Below, piece after piece: positions 22,501-34,100 of a stretch of DNA of 64,000 nucleotides. The stretch spans positions 63,152,983 to 63,216,982 of the forward strand of contig OX377201.1 of the NCBI GenBank assembly GCA_947396885.1, given 5' to 3'. The position numbers and the translations under genes were made by a program. Every line of letters begins with the position of its first letter. Within the stretch, counting starts at the first letter, position 1. Source of the DNA: Heligmosomoides polygyrus polygyrus. Lineage: Eukaryota > Nematoda > Chromadorea > Rhabditida > Heligmosomidae. Under the pieces are notes generated by a model. It was not told the origin of the DNA. It did not search any database and saw only the letters and a program-made list of their open reading frames with translations.

Positions 22501-22599
22501 GGTGGATCAGTGTTTTCCAACAATATCGTCCAATGTGCGTGCGGTTTCTGAAGATGGGTCACAGAAGTCGTGGCACTTGTGTCGGGGTGCAGGAGTGTC

Positions 22600-23640
22600 G
22601 TCATGTTGTAGCAACGTGTGAGCCGCGCTCTGGAAATCCCTTCGAGGCAGGGGTGTTCCGGAACGTCTCATCTCGGTCATAAAGGAAATGTACGAGGGCT
22701 CGAAAGCGGCAGAACGAACTCCACACGGAATGACAAAGAAGATGGATATCACAGTGGGGGTCAGCTCTGAGTCCGTTTCTCTTCGTGCTGACGCTTGATT
22801 ACATAGTGAATCACCTTGAGGAAGGTCCCCTGAGGACCATCCTCTACGCGGACGATATCGCCCTAGTAGCCGACAGCCGTGAGGAGTTGGAAGAGAAGGT
22901 GCAGTTGTGGCAAGGAGCCCTCGCAGACAACGGCCTGCGGCTGAACGTGAGGAAGACGAAGTTCATCAGTTCCGAGAAGTGCACCGAACCAATCCTAGAC
23001 TGCCATGACTGCGATGATCGAAAAGGTGGAAGAATTCCGCTATCTCGGAAGCGACATATCCGAGGAAGGAAGCGTGGATCAGGCAGTCAGGGGACGGATC
23101 AATGCTGCATGGCTCAAATGGAGTGAGTCCAGGGGAATCCTCTGCGACCGTAGGTGCTCCAGGACGCTTAAAGGCAAGCTCTATAGAACAGTAGTGAGGC
23201 CTGCCCTCCTCTATGGCTGTGAGTGCTGGGCCCTGGGTAGAGCACAGGAGCGGCAACTGCACGCCGCGGAAATGAAGATGCTCAGATGGGCATGTGGGTG
23301 GACCTGTCAAGACAGAGTGCGAAATGAGGATGTTAGGACAGTGATGAAGACAGCTCCGATCCAGCTGAAGATGAGGGAGCAGCGCCTTAGGTGGTACGGA
23401 CACATCCTCAGAAGACAAGAGGACCATCTCACGAGGTTGACCCTGAATTTCGAGGCACCCGGAAAGCGTCCGAGAAGAGCCCCAAGGAAAAGGTGGAGGG
23501 GCGTCATCAAGAGAGATCTCGCCGAAATCGGCGCTGCACCAGATGACGCCCTTGATAGAATGAGGTGGCGACAGATCACAAAAGCAGCGGACCCTGCGAC
23601 TGCGCGGGACTAAACGCTCCGGATAAGAAGAAGAAGACAG
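22600..23640 (+). pseudogene. RTE-clade reverse transcriptase, C-terminal part, inside the outer Helitron
   Basis: The reading starts at about 22630 with a decayed WKSLRGRGVPERLISVIKEMY, then TPHGMTKKMDITVGV. The catalytic motif TILYADDIALVADS lies at 22835-22880. The post-RT region at 23005-23613 reads FRYLGSDISEEGS, ARPALLYGCECWA, MLRWACGWT and LRWYGHILRRQED, the typical C-terminal domain of RTE elements. A frameshift lies between 22770 and 22790 and another near 23000. The end has an AAGAAGAAGAAG tail at 23626-23638. The 5' endonuclease is missing, as in a typical truncated insertion. It inserted into or was captured by the Helitron. Confidence 0.85.
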
Positions 23641-23935
23641 TAAACGGTGTTGCCCTGTCGTCCAATACCGATTAAATTTAATCATTTTCCTGCAGATTAG
23701 GCACTTCAGATTGGAACTTCCATGGTCTGCTTCTGGCCACACAGAGAATGGGCACTTCGGTGAATAAATCGCGTACATGCGATAGCGGGAGGATGGGGTT
23801 CATAGGAGCAGTGAAGAGTCTGCCCTACCATATCCCGTTGCACTAATCTATATAGCAAAACCTGAATTTTTATTGTAATAAAAGTAAGAAGACCTAAAGA
23901 AGAAAGGAGGAAGATTGGGGTTGTTCTATTGTCGG

Positions 23936-23990
23936 GGTTTGGGACGAGGCCCCAAACAGACGTTTGGCGGCCTCTTTGGCGGCCTCAATG
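23936..23990 (+). repeat. Helitron-type 3' terminal hairpins
   Basis: A GGGGTTTGGGACGAGGCCCC stem is followed by a CCAAAC/GTTTGG stem and GGCGGCC copies. It aligns with the minus-strand 39330-39287 and with 22011-22067. The final CTRR is not clear in this copy. Confidence 0.55.
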
Positions 23991-24059
23991 TCGAAGCCAC
24001 ACCTTGTAAGAAGAAGCTATTGCGTGGTGAAAAATCACATGAACGTTGAAGAATTCGAG

Positions 24060-24870
24060 ACGACCTGTCGCACTGTATATAAATTAGCGGCTGTCTGTTC
24101 AAAGACGTCTTGCAACAGACGTCCAGGTTCAGACGACGTCTCACAGGTGTCACTCGGGGTGTGTTCGAATTCAGAAGACGTGCTGCCGACGTTGTGCTAC
24201 AGGATTGCGGGTTCAGAAGACGTTTGACCGACATCGTGCAACAGGCTTTCGGATTCAGAAATCGTATTATCGATGTCGCGCAAAGGGCGTCCTGATTCAG
24301 AAGACGTGCCACGACGTTGTGTTTCAATTATGCGAAAGGTCCAGGACGGGGGTTCCAGTAAGAAGAGACATTTAAGGGAAGGGGGAAAGGGTGCAATAGG
24401 GTGAACGAGAAAGGGGACCAGAAGGTGGGATCAGGAAAAGGGGACCAGTAACGGAAACCAGTAAGAAGGGACCAGTAAGGGGAACAGGCATCATACCGGA
24501 TTCAGAAGACATTTTGCCGACGACGTGCTATAAGCGTGGGAGGACCAGTCAGGAAGGGGCTGTAAGGCGGATCTCGAGAGCTGGCCATTACGAGGACCCG
24601 GTAAAAAAGGGACCACTGAGTGGGTCAATAAGGGAAACAAGGAAGAGGATCAGAAGGTGGAAGAATGTGGGACGAATAAGGGGCCAGGAAGGGTTAATAA
24701 GGGGACCATCGGTTTGGATCGTTTGGATCGTTTAGACGACGTTTCGAAGACGTCGTGCCACAGTCCGGATACAGAAGACTTGTCGCCTACCGTCGCGCCA
24801 GGAGCGTTCGTGGTCAGAAGATTTGCCTTCGATGTTTGAGGGCGAAGCCCCCCCCCCCACTCCCGACATA
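24060..24870 (+). mobile_element. Third Helitron-family relic
   Basis: It starts with a decayed TGTATATAAATTAGCGG terminus (about 24076). It contains minisatellite units with TTCAGAAGACGT (24105-24320 and 24500-24545, 24730-24800) around a purine-rich GGACCAGTAAG repeat (24345-24490). It ends near a GGGCGAAGCCC stem followed by a run of C (24841-24860). The order matches the other family members. No coding region was seen. Confidence 0.5.
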
Positions 24871-26754
24871 CCCTGTGTGGACGTGACTGTGTAAAAACTG
24901 AGCTTCCAGAAACCTATCTCCGATTACGATTCGGAAGGCGTCATCCTAGACCACATGTACGAGTCAACCTTTTAAGAAGGGATTTGATTAAGCATACCAA
25001 TTAAAATAATTTGAAAAATAAGCCTCACTAGCAAGCGCTGGAGCAACAGTCGTGTAGCAGCGCGAAACTTTCGACTAGTGTTCAAAATACGTGAAGGAAA
25101 GGTACCCAGCTAGTAAAGCTAAGCAGCGGAGAGCAAAGCAGAGCAGCAGCATTTTCTGTCCACGTTACGCGATACTTCAAGGCAGGGTGTATGTATCACC
25201 GTTTTGGCGCATGGCAGTGGAGTCGCCAGATGCGCCGGCTGCCGAAGGCAACTCGACTAGAGGTCCTTCACCTCCCACGCGAGCTAACCGAGCTTTTTAT
25301 CTACTCGCGAACCCTGAATTGGTACACACTTTCAAGGGAAGGATAGGGACTGAATTGTCCCATCTGGTCAGAGCAATTCATTGTATGGGCCCAGTACCCA
25401 ATCCAGTTGCCCTTGACACATTCTTCAGAAGTCGAATGACATGCGTGTTTGAAGCAGAGATTGATTAACGCCATAACTCGTCCTTATCCTTCATGTAACG
25501 CTTCAGCTTTAGATGCCGAAAACGTCTGTTGATTGACGATACCGTCTAATATTCCAGTATCCCATTGTGGTGAGAATTGGCGAAAAAAGATGCTGCATAA
25601 TCCCTGAAGCACGCTTCAAAACCCTAAACAGCCACGATTATCCCTCCTCAAAAGACGTGAATTACATTGGCGTCGTCCCACAAATTGTACGCCAGACTAA
25701 CAAGGGAGTGGCGCGAGGTGCCTTCAAGAAAACATAATCGAATTTTAAACAGCATGCGCGTACGGTTCGGATTGCGCAGAGCGATGCTCAATAGCAGTTG
25801 TTCGGTGCCAAGCGCTGTAAAGACGGACATCCGGGGAGTAGAGACTTCCTGCGAGGAAGCGAGGGATACTCCGATAACATTTATTTGTTTATTTGTTGCC
25901 AATTCGAGCCACTCACAACAAGGAGAGAAAATCGCAGAAGAAGCAAATTAAATTGGCTATTGAAAGATGACATGAAATAAGAGAAAAGGGAAAATGAGAA
26001 AGAAAAAACAAGAAAAGTGGGCAGGATTCGCGAGCAATTGATGAAGAACTAAGGACTTTACTGATGCACACATCTCGCATGTATGGTGGCTTCTTGTACT
26101 TGGTGAGACAGTTAATAAACCGTGCGCGTGAAGAAAGGAATACTGCGAGGCGAAGCAAAGGGCTTACGATACTACAACCATAGGTGCCAGACTAGTTTAG
26201 CCTATGTGGGGTGGACCTTATAAGTGTAGACAAGGGAAGATGGTACGCACCCCAGTAGACTACCCTGATGGGAGGTCATAAGCCCTTACCAACTCGCGCA
26301 AGGTGGTCAACATAAGATTCGAATGGTCCAGTGTATAAGGCATTAAAGTTCGTAAAAAAATGCTCTACATTGCACAATTTGAACAACAGCAAAGGTTGGA
26401 GAGGTTGTAGGGAGCGATATCGAGAGAAAGAGGTACACTACGCTATACATTGAGAGATCAGATACAGCTAAGCTAGTTCGGTACTTGTGAATGCAGCGAG
26501 AAGTGGGATATTTCAATGGAAGGAAGAGCATTGACGTGTTCTGGAAGACAGCATCGATGAACTTCTGGCTGAAGCATCTGTCAACTTGGCGGTTGAGCTT
26601 ATATCTGGAATGGAATGTAATTGCACAACACTACTACCACAGTTGGCCCTAATGACGTTACATTTTACCTATGACTCTATCACTTGGCCACTGATCTTTC
26701 TAGAATCTTTTGCAGTAGCATATAAGGGCCGTCAAGTAGGATGTCGTACGTCTC
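24871..26754. other. Mostly unassigned stretch upstream of the host gene
   Basis: An open frame at 25204-25468 (plus, MAVESPDAPAAEGNSTRGP onwards) has moderately protein-like composition but no known domain and no clear splice partners. The rest has short frames only. Confidence 0.3.
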
Positions 26755-26780
26755 TTGCATCGTCTCTCACCACGCTTCTC

Positions 26781-26979
26781 ACAACGGACCGCAGGCGCCC
26801 CGCCACTACCGCGGACCACCATCACAGCCACGGAAGCGACGCGATCGACACCGAACCCCAAGCAGCAACGCTCGACGGTGGAGGAATTAACGAAGAAGCT
26901 GCGAAAAGACACTGCGATATCCCATGTCAATAAATCGTTAGCAGGTCGATACACCAGGGGGACTGCGCTCCCGTTATAG
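26781..26979 (+). CDS. Possible terminal exon of an unknown host gene
   Basis: The frame ending at 26979 reads Thr/Pro-rich sequence (TTITATEATRSTPNPKQQ) then a charged end (VEELTKKLRKDTAISHVNK) and stops TALPL. The composition shift from low-complexity to amphipathic looks like real coding sequence, and GACCGCAG at about 26790 could be its acceptor. I do not recognise the family. It could also be chance in GC-rich DNA, because the opposite strand is open too. Confidence 0.3.
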
Positions 26980-27867
26980 CGCGCCAAGACAGCGCGCGCT
27001 CACGCTGCGCCATTGCGCACAGGACGGCATTCAGTGTGGAGGCACTCAAGTGGACATAGGGTCCACCCTACTACAGTGTAGCTATAGCTGTACTATGGCT
27101 CGTGATGCCTACTGAGAGCTGTACTATGGCTCGTGATGCCTACTCCCAGTTCAGTGTGCATCATTAGTCAATGTAGAGACATCATCCCTAAGTTGTCTTA
27201 GTTGCTGGGCCAAACGGGTGTGAAATGTGCAAGACTTTCTATGTATGAACAGATCCGGATGTAGATTATTCTACTCTGCAAGTCTTCGAACAAGGAAGGA
27301 GCCTTCATAGCCAGTCGAGTTAGGTTTTTCTGGTCTTATACGGAATGGGTGGCCCCTCAATCTACCGATGGTCTGCAAGGTCTCGAAAAGGTCGGAAATG
27401 CTAAGATTAATCTCGCTTGTTCTCAGCTTATAAATAAGTGTAAAGTCTGCAATCTTACGCCGGAATTCTGAAGTAGCATTAAGTCTAAACAACCGCTCTT
27501 CCTAAGAGAGGCCTAATTCACCGCACCTGCTAACATGTTGTTATGAAAACGACAACCAACTTCCAGGAAGATGAAATGCGTTTTTTGGGGGTTTTTTGGA
27601 CGTGTACTTGGACGAGGATTTAATGGCATGCGATCATAACTATCAGAGCGACCATCCCTCGGCTCGTTTGGGAAGCCGTCTTCTGGAAAAAGAAGAGTCT
27701 TCGTTGACGTGCTCCTCAGAGACACGGGCTGTGTTCAATAGATCGGTCTGCAAACAGCAAACAGTAGTTGGAAGTGAGGCACCTGATGTCCATGCGAAGC
27801 GATGGAAGCTCGGGAAACGACGCCGTCAACGTCCTCTCGTTCCGACGGCTAGGAACGCAGAAACCGC

Positions 27868-28163
27868 ATGCACGGAATTTCGAAAGAATCGAACCGCCAG
27901 AAGGCCCCAAACGGCTTCGGCAAGGGAGTGGTGTCTGCCTTCAAAGCGCAGCACATCGATTGATGGCCGGCGATTCCATGGACGCTCGCTGTCGGCTCGG
28001 ACGGCTCGGCTCACTCCGAGGCTTCCTTCCCCTGGCCGTGCGTCCGCCAGCCGCTCTACCCAACCGAGTGCTTTCAGGACGCCTCCACCCAGATGACGTC
28101 TCTGGGGTCTCTCCGGGAGGAGGATCTCGACGAGATCTGCATCGACTCTCCGACCAATAACTG
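27868..28163 (+). CDS. TBC1D30: Tentative first two exons of the TBC1D30-like gene
   Basis: The candidate start ATG at 27868 follows an in-frame TAG and opens a 21-codon exon (MHGISKESN...) ending before GTGTCT at 27931. The second exon, 28078-28163, has a good CTTTCAG acceptor and a strong GTAAGT donor. It encodes an acidic stretch (GSLREEDLDEICIDSP). The phase fits exon three at 30908. An alternative is that this is the 3' end of another gene: splicing to 28236 would give a short tail ending at a stop at 28284. Vertebrate relatives have a poorly conserved N-terminus, so homology cannot decide. Confidence 0.35.
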
Positions 28164-31100
28164 GTAAGTCCACTCTCTCCGGTCTATATTAGTCGATATC
28201 CAACGAATCCACCGCCCCTCGTCAATCCACGACAGCATCCTACTGGTGCCACCATCACCTGGAGGTGCGGTCTGTGAGCTATGAAGCTTCATGAGCTGTA
28301 TTGCCGAAACCTGGAGAGCAATCGTCGCAACCCTTTAGAATGCCCTTCTCTTACAAATCCGTTCTCGCTCTCCCTGGGATTGCTCATCCAGTATTGACTT
28401 GGTTGCGGACACAATGCATATTTTGCCCATCAGCGACGGCTGTTGTGCCCCCACGCGACCACCATCCAAAATACGATTTTTTTTTTGCAAACTGGTAAGC
28501 AGGCGGTGAAGAGGGACTGCGAGTCAAGGGCACCGAGTGTTTAGGGCTACGATGGCGTGGAATCCGTCACTTAGAAATTTCGAATTCCTCTCATAAGTGA
28601 ACGGTGCTCGGGGTGAACGCAATCTCGAAGTAGTGTTCCACAAGCTGTACTGGGAATTGATAGAAACACCCGCAGGTTCTTATTTTTCTCCTCAAGTGCT
28701 AGATCAACAGCGTTGTTTTACAGGGTGCGTGAGAAATTTGAAAAGAAATTGAAATTTGAACTTATTTTGTTACAAAATGCCTTATAAACATAAAATTTTG
28801 AACGAAAAAATGAACACATCCGGCGCTGTGCTCGGTCACGCCTGTGACACAAATGGAAAATGACCACAACTAATAGTGAATAATTGTTGTGACTGTTTAT
28901 TACGGAGGCCACTGAAGTGTTGCAAGCAAAGCCAGTCGTTGGGATAAGTAACGGATCTGATACGAAAGCTTTACAAATAGCTTGGAGGGAATGCAACTAC
29001 CTCCACGGTATTCTGTAGAAGTCTGAAGACCTGCCCGCCTTCCTCGTGCGATTTTTTGGTGCCTACTTCAGCGCTTCAGCAGCTGTCGACAACAGTTCAT
29101 CATCCCCTGCAAATCTTCTTCGGGGTGCTTCTCGATGTTCGCCTGCGCCGTGGTCTATTCACTGCGTTGAACGATGTCTCAGATAGCTGAGCGCCTCCTG
29201 CTGTATTTATCTGGTATGGCGCAAGATAGCGACGTCGTACTAGACGCCGGATGCGCTACCATCCCAGTTAAGTTCTAGCTTCGGGTCCCGTCCAGGGCAA
29301 CAAAGCATTGTCGTCCCTAGAATAAGACTGTATGGGGTATCCCATAAGGAGATTCACCAACTTCGGCATCTATTCTTTATTTACCAATTTTTTCCACAGT
29401 TGCCTTCTAGTTTCGATTTCTGTGATAAGTCTTGTCTGTCACAAGGAGTTTACGTATTCTTTTTGGGTTGAGCGTGCAGCAAAATGCAACAAATTACATT
29501 CTCGAAGCCTTGAGAATCCAACGGAAGCAAAGTCCATAGAAAGCAATTTTCTCGTCCAGTTCTCCATAGAAAAGTCCACAGAAAACAATTCTCTCGCAGC
29601 ATGAGTCGGCACTGAACTACATAGACCGATCATCATTGTCTACAAAGGCCAAGCCACCACGAAATTACGACCGCCAACAACAACATCCGTGCCTATACGA
29701 CGAACGGGAAAGTCAAGGACGGACAGTGACTCATGTCTTCCTCCTTTCTGTGCCATTTTCACGTCGAATCGAACACTTTTCAAATCAAGTTGGGCACTTT
29801 TAAAATCAAACTGGGCACTTTTAAAATCAAATTGGGCACTTCTATTACCTAGCTATAAGACCTTTGAAATCAAAGCGAACTCTTCCGATTCGATATGACC
29901 TTTAGGCAGGTTAAACTACATCCTGAATAAGATGCATAAAATAATTTTTTCAAGAAAGATTCGTCGTAACATTTTTGAATTTTTTGGTTTACATGTCCCA
30001 ATAAATGTAACAATTTTATAATTAATTTTTGAGAAAAATAATAAATTAAAATTTTCTCAAAGTACAGCAAAGAAGCAAGCACAGCAAGCATTAAAAGACC
30101 AGGTCATGTCACGCACTCCAAAAGTTCGCTGCAACCTTTATTTGATTGATAATATAAATGTCACCTACGCAAGGTATCAATTATATGGGTATTCTTTAAA
30201 ATTGTTTTTGTTGTATCGTTTACAGGTGTAAAACTCCATACAAACAGAAACTTTGCTAACAATCTGATAAACATCGCGACGCCTTGAAGGAGGACATGGC
30301 ATGGCCTATTCTCTTTTTTGTATTAAATGTGGTTCTTTAAAACGAGCTCTGGGCCATTATTTTTCCTTAAAAAGAGTTCGCTTTGATTTCAAAAGTTTAA
30401 GTTTAGCTAGAAGAGTGTCCAATTTGGTTTGAAAAGTGTCCAGTTCGACGTGAAAATGGAATACAGTGGGATAGTGACCAGGAGGCAGATTCATCAACGA
30501 CTTAGAGCAAATTAACGAAGAAAACACAGCCGAAATCCCTGATAGCTTCGATTTTGGCTGTGTTTTCTCCGTTAAATTTCTATAAATCGTTGCTGAATCT
30601 GGCCCCAAGATTAACGAAGACGTGGACTGGTTGTGGCAGCAACCTCTTCGCCCTCTAATGAAATATCGCCATTCAGCTGGTGTCTCCTCGTCACATTGAT
30701 CAGTGCCCAACAGTAATGCCAATTGTATTTTACTGTGCGATTTTGCTGATCCGTTGTCGATTTCGCCTTCGAATTCGCTTTTAGGCTTCAAAATGACAGT
30801 TCAAAGCGCCATAGTCGCATACGTTGTCTCCGAGAACAAAAATGGCCGAGGTAAACCGTGGAGGAGCGGTGGCTTCGAGATGCGCAGTTCGTGTTCGCTT
30901 ATTTCAGCACGCACCTGGCTCGACGCAGCTATTCGCAACCGGAGATTCACTTCTCCTTGAATTCGTCATCCATCAGTCCCGACGAGGTGAGCTGTGCCGA
31001 GACGAAATCGTTGACATGTTCATTATCTTACAGCTGTTTGCTTCCAGCTGCGCTTCTCCTCCGAAATATCGAGGACCGCAAGTGATATAAACGTAAGCGT

Positions 31101-34100
31101 TCGGCATACTCTTGCAGACAGAAAAGTGTGTATGTAGGACGTGAGAGCATACTTCATTTCTGGGCGCTTGCTTGACGTGATATACCAGAGTAGTCCATAC
31201 AGGAATGAATGAGAAACTCTTTCGCACTTCATGGCGTTAGTAGCTTTCCTGCTTTTTGTGCGATCACATATCAAGAGCTTAGCATGGCCAGATGGATTCT
31301 GAGCAAAGACTTTCAAGTTACAAACAGAGCACGCTGTTAATAATAATATAGCACGATAATACCGCCGATATTAGCACTAGTGTCCCTTCCTGACAGAACT
31401 GCTCCGAGAGCTGCCTCGGTTTTTTCAGTGGGACAAGACACCGCCGAATCCAGAGCCGTTCTTTGGCGAGTCATGTCGACCGCTGAAGCAGTACTGTTCC
31501 TCCCACCATCAGAGCACGCTCTCAGACGGCACGCCTTACTCGCCCGTCCAGCGTACTAAGTAAGTCGCCGGAGGCAACGGCGAGTACCAACATTGGTCAT
31601 CGCAACTCTCGAACCCTTTACAGTGGATCCAATTCAGAAGCTTCAACCTTCCACGCTACGATCCGTCACCTGTCGAGGAGCGAGTGAAATCGATGCAGAG
31701 TCTTCTGGCCTCCATCTACCAAGACGACCCTTCTCAGAATAGGTTCGCAGTCACAGGTTGTTGCCCTTTTCCTGTTCCTGTTCGGGTGAGACGGACCAGT
31801 TCCAGATATCTGCCGGATAGCTTGACAGAGTCTTTCCAGTCGGACGCCAGTCATGCCTCTCCGAGACGACTAACCGTTGAAACGCTTCAATCATTCGGTA
31901 ATATTTGCCTAGACTATGGGCTTCCCGATATGTATTCTAGGGTGACGCAAAAGGCAGTGTAACTGGCTTCTTTCCATATATTGACGAAACAGTGATGCCA
32001 AAGGTCCTGCTGTTCACGCATCAATGTATTGATGCCGCTTAAAGAATGCAGCGCAGCAGTTTTTACGTGCTGATTCTCCAGCTACCGCCCTGACAAGGGA
32101 GGAAAATGAACGTCCCGTGGTAACTTTCAAAGTGACCTATTGAGGGTTGAATGGGATGTCTAAGAATCACCGTAGTGGCTTTCAAATTTCCTGCGGACAT
32201 TTGGGTAGGTCAAAAATTGCAAAAAAAACGTATCACTTCAGTGTGGACCGATGAAGCAGTGCTGACGTCTGCAACTGCCATGTCGTGATTAGAGTCTAAA
32301 TTGGAAAAGGTTTGGGGCTGCAACAGTAGCGGAATTACGGCGAACTCACAATTTGCTTATTAGCGATACAGCAACCGAAGCGTCACATTGACGTACGCTG
32401 CTTACGACCTATGTGACCGCGATTGGATGGTCGAGGGGGTGTGGGGGCGCACTTGCAGGAGGGGGTCACGGATTCGGATCCGGGGGTTCGGTCCTGCATC
32501 GCTGGGGTTGCTCTGGGGTTTGCATCCAAAATAACAATACTGGACGATACTTGTTTGCTATCGAATTCGCGTCTATATTTAGCATTAGATGAAGTTTATC
32601 ACCCACTTTAGGCTGCACTTTCAAGCAACCCGACTCCAAGGTATGATCGTACAGCACTGCCCGCACAGGTCTCGCACCCTCTCAGGAATGTGGCCCCTAT
32701 CAAAGGGACTTTGGACATGCAGCACAAACTGGGAAAGTTCACGGGGAAAAGGGCGAAAACGGACAACGGGAGAAAGTTTTTTTTTCGACCTCTCCTCGAC
32801 TTTTGGAGTCACGATAGCACAACGCTGCCAGTTATTATGTATCCATCCCTGTACCTGCACATACTCCCCGTCACCTACTATACCGTAGCACCAAAAGCGT
32901 TTGCCAGATTCGTGAACACCACCCCCAATTAACCATCAGGACAAAGTTTGACGGAATTTTATTCTCTACCTGCGAAGTCATGAGGCTTACTACACGTACC
33001 TGCATTTGCAATGTCCCATCACTACCTATCGGTATGGAGGAGTGGACGAAAAAAATAGGCCGCAATAAGACCAAACTACGAGATCAAAAATGATACATTT
33101 TCAAGACATGGTAGAAATAGGAAAACTGACAAGAAAAGCGTTCTCTATAGAAACCCGAAGACTGATCAGCACCTAGAATATGGAATAGAGCAACATGTCT
33201 CAATCATGTTCGTAAATGGGCTTTAATTGAGAAAGATTTTAAAAATAAGCAGCTAACATTACCAAAGAATCATATAGGTGTGGCGACTACCAAGAGCTTC
33301 TCCAGCGAGACAAGCATGGTTTTTTGGCAACACGACGTAGCTCTATGCAACAGAAACCTGACTTTTCATATCCGGAAAGAGGTCAAAAAAGAATTAGAAA
33401 ATGAAAACGGTGTCTGGCCGAGGTCAAAATGCATTCTAGGTTTACAAAAACGGAAGGCAATTCGCAAAATCCCTGCCCCGGATTCGAACCCTATACCCTT
33501 CTCCTGTAAGAGTGCATCGCTATCAACCGCTATCAAAGGTGGGCGGAATTTCTATTTTCTGTTTTCTGATTTTCTGGGCATTTCGAGCATTTTTTCTGTT
33601 TTCTATTTTCTGGGAAAATGGCCCGAAATTGGTCAGAAAACGGAAAATAGTATAGCAATTTCGCTACAGGTATCCGAGTTGAAGCTAGATCACAACATCG
33701 TGGCCTCAATAGCAAAAAATGTTCTTAGGCTATTCGAAATTCGAAAAAAGCTGTCTGTGCGATGGCTTTCATTACAAATCGCGCCGCGAACTCGTCTGAT
33801 TCGTTTGATTGATGGTCTACTATCACGCAATTTCGGAGGGAAGCTTCACGACTTTAATAAATTGGATTTTTTGAATCTCCAGCTTAAGTGGCATGCTCGA
33901 TCACGAGAAAGCTTTATGATAGTTAGTGATGCGAAACCAGTGCCTCGATAAGATCCTCTAAAAGAATGTTGTCAGTTCTTGATTGATCATAAACTATTAG
34001 CTTCCAACAACCATTGTAGCGTGTTTTGAGATAAATAAATCTAAGCGCGGATTGATGTTGGGATTCATTCACTCGTCCGACGAATCGCGATGTTCAAAAG

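Larger units (their letters stand above)
21077..23990 (+). mobile_element. Outer Helitron-like element, split by a second Helitron
   Basis: The first 8 bases (21077-21084, TCTTACTA after an A) are separated from the remainder (from 22068, TATAAATATAATCCGC) by the inserted element 21085-22067. Joined across it, the terminus matches the 5' ends at 40303 and 46820 (TCTTACTATATA, TCATACTATATA). Inside are a degenerate GATTCAGAAGACGT minisatellite (22290-22420), a purine-rich GGACCAGT repeat (22430-22500), an RTE fragment (about 22600-23640) and a 3' region (23655-23990). That 3' region is homologous to the minus-strand 39650-39290, including a GGGGTTTGGGACGAGGCCCC hairpin. No Rep/helicase is present, so it is non-autonomous. 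Confidence 0.6.

Noticed and set aside
24100..24320. Regularly spaced GATTCAGAAGACGT repeats resembling a CRISPR array
   Set aside because: Repeats are degenerate, spacers are related to each other, there are no cas genes and the genome is eukaryotic. It is a Helitron minisatellite.
29214..29300. tRNA gene
   Set aside because: A- and B-box-like sequences are present but no complete cloverleaf could be drawn; more likely a SINE or tRNA relic.
33280..33951. 223-codon open frame on the plus strand
   Set aside because: It spans a TTTTCTG low-complexity tract and a tRNA-like B box and has no recognisable domain. It is treated as intronic.
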